Source: Segatella salivae DSM 15606
GTDB lineage: Bacteria > Bacteroidota > Bacteroidia > Bacteroidales > Bacteroidaceae
Assembly (NCBI RefSeq): GCF_000185845.1
Contig: NZ_GL629647.1
Span: 1,056,115 to 1,120,114 of the forward strand
Reading direction: 5' to 3'
DNA: 64,000 bases
Position 1 is the first letter of the stretch, and the number at the start of each line of letters is the position of its first letter. Below the pieces are notes generated by a model. The model worked only from the letters and a program-made list of their open reading frames with translations, was not told the origin of the DNA and did not search any database. The position numbers and the translations under genes were made by a program. Below, in pieces: positions 26,169 through 34,770 of this stretch.

Positions 26169-28301
26169 ATGAAGAAGCTATTAACTTTGCTTTTGTTGGC
26201 CATCATCGCACTACCAACATTAGCGTTTGACGACAACGACTACCAAAAGTTTGTCAAAGAGGTAAAAGAAGACGTATGGAAAAAGGACCTTCCACAATTC
26301 AAAAACCGCACTGTTCCTGAGCAATACAAGAACGAATCGGCTGTGATTTTGGCACGATATGAGGAACTTTCCATCGACTTAAGTAAGAAATTCAACTTCT
26401 TTGCCTTTGCAAACCTCAAGCAAAACACAGCAAATCATCTGAGACGTTATCTCGTTAAGATAAACGATAAAGCTGCACTCGATAACTTCTCTACATTTGA
26501 TTTCCGCACGTATGACCGCTCTTTCAATGATCTTTTGCTTCGCGAAGACCATCGAACTGTGCTTGGAGTGCGCGTCATTAAACCCGATGGAACTATCAAA
26601 GAGGTAAGCAGTGACGAATATCAAGACGCTAACGAGGGCAAGAAAGGACAAGAAAAGCGCGCCAAACTGGCTGTACCTGACTTGCAAGTTGGCGACATGT
26701 TAGACTATTTTGTCTATGACTTTGACGTGATAAAAGAGGATAACTTCGACCCAACTTTATTCTTTTTTGGAGCTGATTACCCAATACTTGACTACACAAT
26801 TCATTGCGAAATAGACAAGAAACTCTGTACACAATATCGCACGATGAATGGCGCTCCAGACTTTAAATCGGGTGAAAAAGGTGACTATATTACCCTTGAT
26901 GTGCACGCTAAAAACATAGATAAGACGTTGCCAAACTATGCTTTCAACCCTATTGCACAGGCTCCATTCACGTTACTTTATGTTACCAACAACAACATCG
27001 CTTTACTCTATACACCACAGAGTGCAAAGCAAAAGGGACTGCAAGCAAACCCTGATGCAAAGGTGATTCAACAGGATGCATGGACTGATTGGGATGATCA
27101 CTGCCCCAAATGGGTATTCTACAAGAAGACGGGTAAGGTCATTAAGAATGCTAAAAAGCTTGGAAGTGATGAAGAGAAAGCTGACTATATATACAACTAT
27201 TGGGTATTACAATCACTGTATTTCAATCAACCTCAAGAGACCGATGATAACTTTTCAACGCTCTTTACGACAATTCTTGATATGCTGAAAGTACCTTATA
27301 GTCGTGCAATACTAACCAGTTGGTATAACGAGCCCCTTGATCAGCTCATCAGTTATATCGATGTTTCGCGCGCAATTATGCTCAAAAACGGGAAATGTTA
27401 CTTTCCTTTGAACAACGTAGTAAGTGCAAATGTCATCCCCTCTCTTTATCAAAACCGAGATGGAATGTATACAGACAGGGCGAAAAGGTTTTATAAAGGC
27501 CCATTCACTACATTCAAAACAGCAGGTTCTAAGGCTTCAGACAATGTAGAAAAAGTTATGATTGACGCCACGATTACAGATGGAATATTAAATATTAAGC
27601 GTCAAAACACAACGACAGGTTGCGAGAAAGAAGGTCTCATTTCGACTTATTCTACTGGCGAAGATCTCGTGAAAGCATGGGGCAAACCCTATGAAGTTAC
27701 GACCTCATCTGACATCTATAACTATAAAGAAAGCGAAGCAAAGGCGAGGGCAACTGAACGAGCTGAGAAGGACAAACAAGTCATTCCGGAGAGGTTTTCA
27801 AAAGAAATCAAAGCCTATCATGATAGAGCTGCCATGAAGATTAATGCCACAAACGTAGACAATTACGCTGAAAACAACACCCCATTTGTCTATACAACAG
27901 ACTATCAAATGGATGGATTGGTGAAAAAGGCAGGCCGTAATCTTGTGGTTTCTGTAGGTCAATTGTTTGGACAACAAACTCATATTGAGGGCAAAGATCG
28001 TAAGCGTGATGCGGATTTAATCTTTGATTTCCCCCGCACTTACACTGTAACCATGAACCTAACGATTCCTTCTGGCTATTCTATTGCACCTGAAAGTTTG
28101 CAAAAACTCAATAATAACATAGACAATGAGTATGTAAACTTCACAACAAAAGCCCAAGTTCGTGACGGAAAACTCGTCATAAACTTTGATAAAGTGTATA
28201 AACAGCAACGCATACCTGCGGCTAAATGGGCACAGATTCTTGCCATGCTTGACCAAGCTTACGAGTTTACAAGCCAGCAAGTTGTATTGAAGAAGAATTA
28301 A
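26169..28301 (+). CDS. secreted DUF3857-type protein lacking the transglutaminase triad
   Basis: 710 residues. The signal peptide is MKKLLTLLLLAIIALPTLA. The overall layout matches the preceding gene: DUF3857 domain (~40-270), a transglutaminase-like middle and a C-terminal domain ending QQVVLKKN, where the neighbour ends EQVVLKK. At the place of the catalytic Cys (neighbour GDCKGMALLLKTLLK) it reads DDNFSTLFTTILDML. The His and Asp positions are likewise replaced (ISYIDVSRAIML; YFPLNNVVSA). It therefore looks like a catalytically dead or binding paralogue retained next to the active one. Confidence 0.75.
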   Translation: MKKLLTLLLLAIIALPTLAFDDNDYQKFVKEVKEDVWKKDLPQFKNRTVPEQYKNESAVILARYEELSIDLSKKFNFFAFANLKQNTANHLRRYLVKINDKAALDNFSTFDFRTYDRSFNDLLLREDHRTVLGVRVIKPDGTIKEVSSDEYQDANEGKKGQEKRAKLAVPDLQVGDMLDYFVYDFDVIKEDNFDPTLFFFGADYPILDYTIHCEIDKKLCTQYRTMNGAPDFKSGEKGDYITLDVHAKNIDKTLPNYAFNPIAQAPFTLLYVTNNNIALLYTPQSAKQKGLQANPDAKVIQQDAWTDWDDHCPKWVFYKKTGKVIKNAKKLGSDEEKADYIYNYWVLQSLYFNQPQETDDNFSTLFTTILDMLKVPYSRAILTSWYNEPLDQLISYIDVSRAIMLKNGKCYFPLNNVVSANVIPSLYQNRDGMYTDRAKRFYKGPFTTFKTAGSKASDNVEKVMIDATITDGILNIKRQNTTTGCEKEGLISTYSTGEDLVKAWGKPYEVTTSSDIYNYKESEAKARATERAEKDKQVIPERFSKEIKAYHDRAAMKINATNVDNYAENNTPFVYTTDYQMDGLVKKAGRNLVVSVGQLFGQQTHIEGKDRKRDADLIFDFPRTYTVTMNLTIPSGYSIAPESLQKLNNNIDNEYVNFTTKAQVRDGKLVINFDKVYKQQRIPAAKWAQILAMLDQAYEFTSQQVVLKKN

Positions 28302-28318
28302 ACACACCTCACATCCTC

Positions 28319-28381
28319 TTTTGCCTTGCCTTTGTCTGAAACATGATATCCTTAAAACAATCGGATAAAAGCAAGGCAAAA
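28319..28381. terminator. long inverted repeat after DUF3857 pair, probable terminator
   Basis: TTTTGCCTTGC (28319-28329) pairs perfectly with GCAAGGCAAAA (28371-28381). The 41-base loop contains a second stem TATCC/GGATA. GGGTATTTTATG follows on plus, a weak T-rich end. It begins 18 bases after the stop codon at 28301. Confidence 0.5.
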
Positions 28382-28485
28382 AGGGTATTTTATGCATTAT
28401 AGTTATTTAACAAAATAATCAAATTAATTTACGATAAAATCTATTTTATCAGATAAATCAAAATCAACGAGTCTTTCATTCGCAT

Positions 28486-28559
28486 GAAATGACTGCATCA
28501 TTCCATTCATTTTATCTCATAAAATCAGCCTGTTTGTTCCATAAAATGACCCACTTCGC
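28486..28559. repeat. intergenic palindromic repeat cluster C
   Basis: CATTT-TATCTCATA-AAATC at 28508-28526 is a family unit with one mismatch. A second, more degenerate unit ends in ATAAAATGACCC (28541-28552). The stretch ATAAAATGACCCACTTCGC (28541-28559) is closely similar to CTAAAACGACCCACTTTGC at 60879-60897, which supports common descent. Confidence 0.55.
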
Positions 28560-28626
28560 AAAGCAATTCGATATGGATTAATACAGATTTCGGCCCTTTC
28601 CTACCAAAAGAACAAAACAAAGCACG

Positions 28627-28656
28627 AAAAAAGGGAAAGCACTTTCGCACTTCCCC
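28627..28656 (-). ncRNA. predicted 30-nt self-terminating RNA, unit 2
   Basis: On the minus strand the stem GGGGAAGTGC (28656-28647) pairs with GTGCTTTCCC (28642-28633) if G-U pairs are allowed, closing a GAAA tetraloop, followed by six T's (28632-28627). It begins 5 bases after the -7 box, exactly as in unit 1. It could also serve as the terminator of the GNAT gene, whose stop is 95 bases upstream. Confidence 0.5.
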
Positions 28657-28661
28657 TACGG

Positions 28662-28693
28662 CAAAGATAATAAAATGTAGAGGCAAATGCAAA
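28662..28693 (-). promoter_or_regulatory. orphan promoter, unit 2
   Basis: On the minus strand TTTG (28693-28690), a 20-base spacer and TATCTTTG (28669-28662). The block from 28695 to 28661 aligns without gaps with the unit 1 promoter; the last 14 bases, TTTATTATCTTTGC, are identical, as is the opening CATTTGC. Confidence 0.68.
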
Positions 28694-28751
28694 TGTGAAT
28701 TGAATTTAATTTACAATTAAACACTATCTACCTACCTCTCAGAACGCATTA

Positions 28752-29039
28752 TTATTTAGAACTATTCACATCATCATACGCACGATGTCGGGCGAATTGT
28801 GCTACGACATACGAGCAAACGGCACGAATCTTTTTATTGTTTTGTCGTGCATAAGCTACGGCTTCATCAAGTAAGGCGCGTGCAACGCCACGACCTTCAT
28901 AAGCTTTTCCTACGAGAGTATGCGTGATTGCGAAACGTTCTTTGTCGTCCCATTCATACTCCATTTGACCGATTTCAACTCCGTTTTCAAATGCAACGAA
29001 ACGACCACTTGTTGGCTTTTCTTCTTGTTTTATTTGCAT
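28752..29039 (-). CDS. small GNAT-type N-acetyltransferase
   Basis: 95 residues, the compact YidJ/YjdJ-type GNAT family (COG2388) with only the acetyl-CoA-binding core. The motif GKAYEGRGVARALLDEAVAYA carries the pyrophosphate-binding R/GxGxA turn, and the C-terminal strand VCSYVVAQFARHRAYDDV matches the family end (C-x-Y-V-x-x-F-x-R-H). The acceptor is unknown. It is a single leftward gene, divergent from the MATE transporter. Confidence 0.85.
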   Translation of the reverse strand: MQIKQEEKPTSGRFVAFENGVEIGQMEYEWDDKERFAITHTLVGKAYEGRGVARALLDEAVAYARQNNKKIRAVCSYVVAQFARHRAYDDVNSSK

Positions 29040-29224
29040 ATCACTTTGTTTTTAATAGCATTATATGACGCTAAAAGCATTGCAACAAATCTCTTGCCAA
29101 GTCTCTTTGGCTGTCAAGCTGACTGCTTACTTCAGCCCACTGAAAAGAGATTGAAAGCGATTTACCGCATGATTCATCATATTTTCGTTACATTTCATCT
29201 TTATAAACAAGGTGAAACCAAAAA

Positions 29225-29240
29225 TAATTTTGTATATTTG
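29225..29240 (+). promoter_or_regulatory. two abutting -7 boxes before the MATE gene
   Basis: TAATTTTG (29225-29232) and TATATTTG (29233-29240) both match TAnnTTTG and lie end to end, finishing 4 bases before the ATG at 29245. No clear -33 box is seen. If either is used, the mRNA is leaderless or has a leader of under ten bases. Confidence 0.45.
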
Positions 29241-29244
29241 CATC

Positions 29245-30630
29245 ATGGATAATAAGGAAGCTACACTGCAATTAGGCACACAACCCGTTGGGAAATTGCT
29301 GTTACAATATGCCATGCCGGCCATCGTTGCCATGATGGCAGCATCGCTTTACAACATTGTTGATAGCGTTTTTATCGGTCAACGCGTTGGACCAATGGCT
29401 ATTTCAGGCCTTGCTATCACCTTCCCTTTTATGAATTTAGCAAGCGCTTTCGGTGCAGCGGTGGGTGTAGGAGCATCTACTTTGATATCTGTTAAGCTGG
29501 GACAAAAAGACTATAAGACTGCAGAAAACATCTTAGGAAACACGGTTTCATTGAACCTTATCATAGGAATTGGCTTCTCAATAGTGTCATTATTGTTCCT
29601 CAATCCTATTCTTCGATTCTTTGGAGCCAGTGATGCCACGCTGCCATACGCCCGAGATTACATGCTGATTATATTGGGAGGAAACGTCTTTTCGCACATG
29701 TATTTCGGCATGAATGCCGTACTTCGTGCTGCAAGTAAGCCGCGACAAGCCATGTATGCCACGATATTTACCGTTGCAATGAACACACTTCTCGACTATA
29801 TCTTCATCGTAGAATTTGGTTGGGGCATTCAAGGTGCGGCCTATGCAACGATACTTGCTCAGGTGATGGCCCTTATTTGGCAGCTTCATATCTTTAGTAA
29901 CAAGAAGGAACTACTCCATTTTCAGCGCGGAACTTATAGGCTTCGGAAGTCTTTAGTGAGGAACATCATCGGCATAGGAATATCTCCTTTTGCCATGAAT
30001 ACATGTGCCTGCATGGTGGTAATCTTTATTAATCAGCAGCTCGTTCGTTACGGAAGTGACTACGATGTGGGTGCATACGGCATCGCAAATAAGGTTTCTT
30101 TCGTCTTCATTATGTTCGTAATGGGCATCAATCAGGGTATGCAACCGATAGTAGGATATAACTATGGCGCGCAACAATTAATGAGAATGATTCGCGTAGT
30201 GAAGCTATCGATTGTGGCAGCAACGGCAGTTGTGTTCACAGGATGGCTCATTGGGATGTTTGCTCCCTATTATTGTGCACGCGCATTCACCAAAGATCCG
30301 ACGCTGATTCGCTTGGGAATGAAAGCCATTCGGTTAAGCATGATTATGTATCCTGTCATAGGTAGTCAGATGGTTACAGCCTTTTTCTTTCAAAGTATCG
30401 GTAAGGTTAAGATTAGTATCTTCCTATCTTTGTCGCGACAACTCATCTTTTTACTTCCTGCTTTGATTGTGATGCCAATGTGGTTTGGCGTAAATGGTGT
30501 TTGGTATGCAATGCCATTTTCGGACGGTTTCGCTGCCGTCATAGCCGCTTTAATGCTGATGGGCTACATGAGAAAATTCAAGAAACAATATAATGAAATA
30601 CAACATGAAAGACCAAAAGATAATTATTAA
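29245..30630 (+). CDS. MATE family multidrug/sodium antiporter
   Basis: 461 residues with twelve predicted helices in two six-helix halves. Family motifs include PAIVAMMAASLYNIVDSVFIG near the N-terminus and the matching QGMQPIVGYNYGA in the second half. Such transporters export cationic compounds using Na+ or H+ gradients. The frame extends to an ATG at 29212, but that would place the -7 boxes inside the gene. MDNKEATLQLGTQPVGKLLL at 29245 is the usual MATE opening. The gene overlaps the next one. Confidence 0.9.
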   Translation: MDNKEATLQLGTQPVGKLLLQYAMPAIVAMMAASLYNIVDSVFIGQRVGPMAISGLAITFPFMNLASAFGAAVGVGASTLISVKLGQKDYKTAENILGNTVSLNLIIGIGFSIVSLLFLNPILRFFGASDATLPYARDYMLIILGGNVFSHMYFGMNAVLRAASKPRQAMYATIFTVAMNTLLDYIFIVEFGWGIQGAAYATILAQVMALIWQLHIFSNKKELLHFQRGTYRLRKSLVRNIIGIGISPFAMNTCACMVVIFINQQLVRYGSDYDVGAYGIANKVSFVFIMFVMGINQGMQPIVGYNYGAQQLMRMIRVVKLSIVAATAVVFTGWLIGMFAPYYCARAFTKDPTLIRLGMKAIRLSMIMYPVIGSQMVTAFFFQSIGKVKISIFLSLSRQLIFLLPALIVMPMWFGVNGVWYAMPFSDGFAAVIAALMLMGYMRKFKKQYNEIQHERPKDNY

Positions 30631-31228
30631 TATAGGAAGGCAAATCGGAAGCGGTGGAAGAATCATTGCAAGACAACTTGCAGAGGTACTAAACTGCGCC
30701 TTCTATGACCGAGAACTCTTGAATCTTGCAGCCAAAGAAAGTGGTTTTAGCGAGAAGTTCTTTGAGCAAAATGATGAGAAGAAAGGCTTCCTTCATACGC
30801 TTTTCCACGTCAATATCCCACTAATGGGCGAGAATAACTTCTATAAGAACGACTTCTCTCAAGAGAGTTTATACCAATTTCAGAGTGATGCTATCACCAA
30901 AGCTGCCCGAGAAGGCAACTGCGTTTTTGTGGGAAGAACGGCCGATTACGTACTGCGTGAGTTTCCAAATACAGTGAATATCTTCATCACGGCTAAGCTT
31001 GAAGACCGCATTCAGCGTGTTGCCGAACGACAACATGTGTCTGAAGAAGAAGCCAGAAAATATATTTCAGCACGTGAAGAGGCCCGCGCTATCTATTATA
31101 ACTACTATACTGGTAAGAAATGGGGAGCCTCTGAGAGTTATGATCTCTGTGTAAATAGCAGTATCTTAGGTTTAGATGAGACTGTGGAATTTATCACTTC
31201 ATTTATAAAAAGACATTTTAAGCAATGA
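30605..31228 (+). CDS. cytidylate kinase-like P-loop protein
   Basis: 207 residues from the ATG at 30605 (an ATG at 30593 is possible). The P-loop is unusual: INIGRQIGSGGRIIARQLAE in place of GxxxxGK(S/T), as in the cytidylate kinase-like family (PF13189). A YDRELL segment and FVGRTADYVL follow, with an Arg-rich lid (RVAERQHVSEEEARKYI). The true cmk lies at 57741, so this is a paralogue of uncertain substrate. It overlaps the MATE gene by 26 bases and the next gene by 4, so it sits in a tight operon. Confidence 0.8.
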   Translation: MKDQKIIINIGRQIGSGGRIIARQLAEVLNCAFYDRELLNLAAKESGFSEKFFEQNDEKKGFLHTLFHVNIPLMGENNFYKNDFSQESLYQFQSDAITKAAREGNCVFVGRTADYVLREFPNTVNIFITAKLEDRIQRVAERQHVSEEEARKYISAREEARAIYYNYYTGKKWGASESYDLCVNSSILGLDETVEFITSFIKRHFKQ

Positions 31229-31734
31229 AGAAAATAGGCATTATCAGCGACACTCACGCCTATTGGGACGATAAATATGAGCTATATCTCGGCGAATGTG
31301 ACGAGATATGGCATGCTGGAGACATAGGTTCCGTGGAACTTGCCGACCGCTTTGAAGCGATGAAACCTATCTTTCGAGCAGTTTATGGCAATTGCGATGG
31401 CTATGAATTACGAGCCCGTTATCGTGAGATTCTACGCTTTAAATGCGAAGATGTGGATGTAATGATGACACATATTGGCGGTTATCCAGGACGTTATGAA
31501 CGTGCAATTGTCCCGCAACTCATGGCATCTCCGCCCGACTTATTTATCTCTGGACACTCTCATATCCTTAAGATTATGCCGGATAAAAGCTTGAATCTTC
31601 TCCACATTAACCCCGGAGCAGCAGGTATGCAAGGCTGGCATAAAGAACGAACCATAGTTCGTTTGACGATTGAAGGAAACAAATTCACTGATTGTGAAGT
31701 AATAACATTAGGACAGAAACATTCAAAATTATAG
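31225..31734 (+). CDS. YfcE/MJ0936-type phosphodiesterase
   Basis: 169 residues. Metallophosphoesterase motifs are complete: ISDTHAYWD (residues 6-14), HAGDIGS (~31-37), YGNCDGYE (~53-60), MTHIGG and SGHSHILK near the C-terminus. Family members cleave phosphodiester bonds in vitro; the natural substrate is unsettled. The gene begins inside the stop codon of the kinase-like gene (ATGA) and lies 5 bases ahead of rmlB. Confidence 0.88.
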   Translation: MKKIGIISDTHAYWDDKYELYLGECDEIWHAGDIGSVELADRFEAMKPIFRAVYGNCDGYELRARYREILRFKCEDVDVMMTHIGGYPGRYERAIVPQLMASPPDLFISGHSHILKIMPDKSLNLLHINPGAAGMQGWHKERTIVRLTIEGNKFTDCEVITLGQKHSKL

Positions 31735-31739
31735 ATAAT

Positions 31740-32888
31740 ATGAAGACATATCTTGTGACAGGTGCCGCTGGTTTCATTGGCGCTAACTACATTAAGTATC
31801 TCCTTTACCGTAAGTATAAGGACCAAGACATTAGAGTTATCATCCTCGATGCCCTCACTTATGCCGGCAATCTCGGTACAATCAAAGATGATATTGACGA
31901 TAAACGTTGTGTGTTTGTTAAGGGAGATATTCGTGATCGTGAACTCGTTGATCGCCTATTTGCCGAAAATGACATTGACTATCTTGTCAACTTTGCAGCC
32001 GAAAGCCATGTAGATCGCAGTATAGAAGACCCACAACTATTTCTGAATGTTAACATTTTAGGGACTCAGAACCTTTTAGATGCGGCTCGGAGAGCTTGGG
32101 TTACAGGCAAAGATGAATGTGGTTATCCCACATGGAAAGCCGGAAAGCGTTATCACCAGGTATCAACCGACGAGGTATATGGCAGTCTTGGTGCCGAAGG
32201 ATACTTCACAGAACAGACTCCTTTGTGTCCACATAGCCCATATAGTGCCAGTAAAACGAGTGCAGATCTATTCGTTATGGCTTATCATGACACGTTCCAC
32301 ATGCCCGTAACGATTACGAGATGTTCGAATAATTACGGCCCTTATCACTTCCCAGAGAAGTTGATTCCATTGATGATTAATAACATTTTAGAGGGCAAAA
32401 AGCTACCCGTCTATGGCGAAGGACTAAATGTTCGCGACTGGCTTTATGTGGAAGATCATTGCAAAGCCATTGATTTAGTTGTACGAGAAGGCCGTGAAGG
32501 TGAGATATATAATGTTGGAGGACACAATGAAATGACCAACATTAACATCGTAAAGCTAACGATTAAGACTATACATGATATGATGGAAGCCGATAAAGAC
32601 TTGCGTTCTGTACTCAAAAAGAAAGTAAAGGACGCGCAAGGCGACTGGGATATCAGTTGGATTAATAACGATTTAATCACTCATGTGACTGATCGCTTGG
32701 GCCATGATCAGCGATATGCCATCGATCCTACTAAGATAAAAGAAGAACTTGGCTGGTATCCTGAGACACGATTTACCGATGGTATCGTCAAGACTATTAA
32801 GTGGAATCTCGACAATCAGCAATGGATTGAAGAAGTAACCAGCGGAGATTATCAGAAATACTACGCTGAAATGTATGGTAATAGATAA
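31740..32888 (+). CDS. rmlB: dTDP-glucose 4,6-dehydratase
   Basis: 382 residues, extended SDR. An NAD-binding GAAGFIGANY motif is at ~8-17, AAESHVDRS at ~84-92, STDEVYGSLG and the catalytic YSASK. It converts dTDP-glucose to dTDP-4-keto-6-deoxyglucose, the entry point for rhamnose and for amino-deoxy sugars. It is longer than the ~350-residue norm because of an inserted segment around 260-310. There is no rmlA, rmlC or rmlD in the window. The FdtA-like isomerase and aminotransferase a little downstream suggest amino-sugar synthesis rather than rhamnose. Confidence 0.92.
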   Translation: MKTYLVTGAAGFIGANYIKYLLYRKYKDQDIRVIILDALTYAGNLGTIKDDIDDKRCVFVKGDIRDRELVDRLFAENDIDYLVNFAAESHVDRSIEDPQLFLNVNILGTQNLLDAARRAWVTGKDECGYPTWKAGKRYHQVSTDEVYGSLGAEGYFTEQTPLCPHSPYSASKTSADLFVMAYHDTFHMPVTITRCSNNYGPYHFPEKLIPLMINNILEGKKLPVYGEGLNVRDWLYVEDHCKAIDLVVREGREGEIYNVGGHNEMTNINIVKLTIKTIHDMMEADKDLRSVLKKKVKDAQGDWDISWINNDLITHVTDRLGHDQRYAIDPTKIKEELGWYPETRFTDGIVKTIKWNLDNQQWIEEVTSGDYQKYYAEMYGNR

Positions 32889-32915
32889 CCCTCTAATCGA
32901 TAATATCCCCCAACC

Positions 32916-34079
32916 ATGACAAAGAAAATCATGCTTTTAGGCTCTGGAGAGCTTGGAAAAGAGTTTACTATTGCAGCAAAACGTGTTGGACTTCATGTCG
33001 TTGCATGCGACCGTTACAATGAAGCGCCTGCAATGCAAGTGGCAGATGAACGCGAAATCTTCAACATGTTGGATGGTGATGCCTTAGCAGCCGCTGTAGA
33101 AAAGCATTGTCCTGACATCATCGTTCCAGAGATAGAAGCTATCAGAACAGAGCGACTTTTTGACTTTGAACAACGTGGAATACAAGTTGTTCCCTCTGCA
33201 AAAGCGGTCAACTTCACAATGAATCGTCGCGCAATTCGTGACCTTGCATCTCGTGAATTGGGCCTGCGCACAGCCAAATATTACTATGCAAAGACCTTTG
33301 TAGAGTTCAAACAAGCTGCAGACGAGATTGGTTTTCCTTGCGTGGTAAAGCCATTAATGAGTTCAAGTGGACACGGACAAAGTTATGTTCATAATGATAA
33401 TGAGCTGCAAGCTGCTTTCCATGAGGCCATGGAAGAAGGCAGAGGAGACGTTAAAGAGGTTATCATTGAAGAGTTCATTGACTTTGATTCAGAGTTCACT
33501 CTACTCACTGTAACTCAAAAGAACGCACCAACCATCTTCTGTCCCCCTATTGGTCATGTGCAGAAATCAGGCGATTATCGTGAGAGTTGGCAGCCATTTT
33601 GTCTCCCCGATGAAGCCTTATCACAAGCTCAACACATGGCAAACGAGGTGACAAAAGCATTGGAAGGATACGGCATTTGGGGTGTAGAATTCTTCCTAAC
33701 CAAGCAGGGAGAAGTCATCTTTTCAGAGCTAAGTCCGAGACCACATGACACAGGTATGGTCACGTTGGGACACACAACAAACCTCAACGAGTTTGAACTT
33801 CACCTGCGAGCTATTATGGGTTGGCCCATACCTGCTATTCATTTAGAGCACAACGGCTGTTCAGCTGTCATCCTTTCAAAAGAAAACGCCGACCATGAAC
33901 CTACATATAATCTCATGGAGGCATTGAAAGAAGATTGCACGCGCGTTCGAATCTTCGGCAAACCCGACCAACATGTCAACCGAAGAATGGGCGTAATGCT
34001 ATGTTATGGCAGCCTCGACAGCGACATGAATGAGTTGCGTGACAAGGCAAAACGATTGGCTGCAACTGTTATTAAATAA
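32916..34079 (+). CDS. purT: formate-dependent GAR transformylase
   Basis: 387 residues, ATP-grasp family. PurT makes formyl-GAR from GAR, formate and ATP, without folate. The N-terminus [20 protein letters not shown] is the family opening, followed by [12 protein letters not shown], the ATP-grasp [16 protein letters not shown], and the metal-binding [15 protein letters not shown]. It lies between rmlB and the sugar genes, 27 bases after rmlB. The purine gene inside a sugar cassette may only reflect operon drift, though a formyl-sugar role for formate metabolism is conceivable. Confidence 0.93.
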   Translation: MTKKIMLLGSGELGKEFTIAAKRVGLHVVACDRYNEAPAMQVADEREIFNMLDGDALAAAVEKHCPDIIVPEIEAIRTERLFDFEQRGIQVVPSAKAVNFTMNRRAIRDLASRELGLRTAKYYYAKTFVEFKQAADEIGFPCVVKPLMSSSGHGQSYVHNDNELQAAFHEAMEEGRGDVKEVIIEEFIDFDSEFTLLTVTQKNAPTIFCPPIGHVQKSGDYRESWQPFCLPDEALSQAQHMANEVTKALEGYGIWGVEFFLTKQGEVIFSELSPRPHDTGMVTLGHTTNLNEFELHLRAIMGWPIPAIHLEHNGCSAVILSKENADHEPTYNLMEALKEDCTRVRIFGKPDQHVNRRMGVMLCYGSLDSDMNELRDKAKRLAATVIK

Positions 34080-34086
34080 GTAACAC

Positions 34087-34359
34087 GTGGAAGAAATAGA
34101 TAAAATTGACACGATAACCAAGTTTCTTGACGACCTCGAGAAACTTGGAAAGCAACTCTCTCTCATTCAAGAAGAGCAGAAAAATGTGCTTGCTTATATG
34201 CTGAATCTAAAGCAAAAGCACAACACTGAGACGCAAGAATACAACCAGCTTGCAGTCAGAAGTAGAGACTTACAGGCTTTAATTGACAAATACCGCCCTA
34301 TCTATGAGGAGCGAATGTCATGGATAAGGGACATCAAAAAGAAAGGGAAAACAAAATAG
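34087..34359 (+). CDS. small coiled-coil protein, GTG start
   Basis: 90 residues, almost entirely helical and charged (KFLDDLEKLGKQLSLIQEEQ and beyond), consistent with a short coiled coil. No family recognised. The only suitable start is a GTG at 34087, seven bases after purT. Its TAG is followed at once by the ATG of the next gene, so it is clearly part of the operon. Soluble, no signal peptide. Confidence 0.6.
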   Translation: MEEIDKIDTITKFLDDLEKLGKQLSLIQEEQKNVLAYMLNLKQKHNTETQEYNQLAVRSRDLQALIDKYRPIYEERMSWIRDIKKKGKTK

Positions 34360-34770
34360 ATGAATGAATTAGGACAGCTAATTAACCTGCCGAAAATCAT
34401 TGACCCGCGTGGAAACCTGACCGTTGCTCAGGCTTTTGAGCATGTACCCTTTGCCATAAAGCGTGTTTATTGGACGTATGATGTACCCTCAGGTGAAAGC
34501 CGTGGTGGACACGCGCACTACAAATGCCGCGAGTTTATCATTGCCGTCAGCGGCAGCTTTGACGTGTGTCTTGACAATGGGCAAGCCAAAAAGACTTATC
34601 ATCTCAATCATCCCTATCAAGGATTACTTATTGATACCAACATTTGGCGTACGTTAGAAGACTTCTCTTCGGGTGCCGTTTGCCTCGTGTTAGCCGAAGA
34701 TGACTTCGACGAAAAAGACTATATATACGATTATCAGCTATTCCTTAGCCACTTAAAATGTTTGAAATAA
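34360..34770 (+). CDS. FdtA/WxcM-like sugar 3,4-ketoisomerase
   Basis: 136 residues, a single cupin of the WxcM/FdtA family. Visible features are DPRGNLTVAQ near residue 16, RVYWTYDVPSGESRGGHAH with the conserved GGHAH histidines, and the beta strands to IDTNIWRTLEDFS. FdtA and QdtA convert dTDP-4-keto-6-deoxyglucose to a 3-keto product, which an aminotransferase then uses. Which epimer is formed cannot be told from sequence. It overlaps the next gene by 13 bases. Confidence 0.82.
   Translation: MNELGQLINLPKIIDPRGNLTVAQAFEHVPFAIKRVYWTYDVPSGESRGGHAHYKCREFIIAVSGSFDVCLDNGQAKKTYHLNHPYQGLLIDTNIWRTLEDFSSGAVCLVLAEDDFDEKDYIYDYQLFLSHLKCLK

Larger units (their letters stand above)
28302..28751. other. 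convergent intergenic region with repeats and unit 2
   Basis: 450 bases between the second DUF3857 gene (rightward) and the GNAT gene (leftward). It holds a long inverted repeat (28319-28381), a palindrome GATAAAAT-CT-ATTTTATC (28433-28450), a CATTT/AAATG repeat cluster (28486-28559) and a leftward promoter-hairpin unit (28627-28695). No coding sequence was seen. Confidence 0.6.

Noticed and set aside
31740..32888. Rhamnose biosynthesis locus
   Set aside because: Only rmlB is present; rmlA, rmlC and rmlD are absent and the neighbours fit a 3-amino sugar instead.
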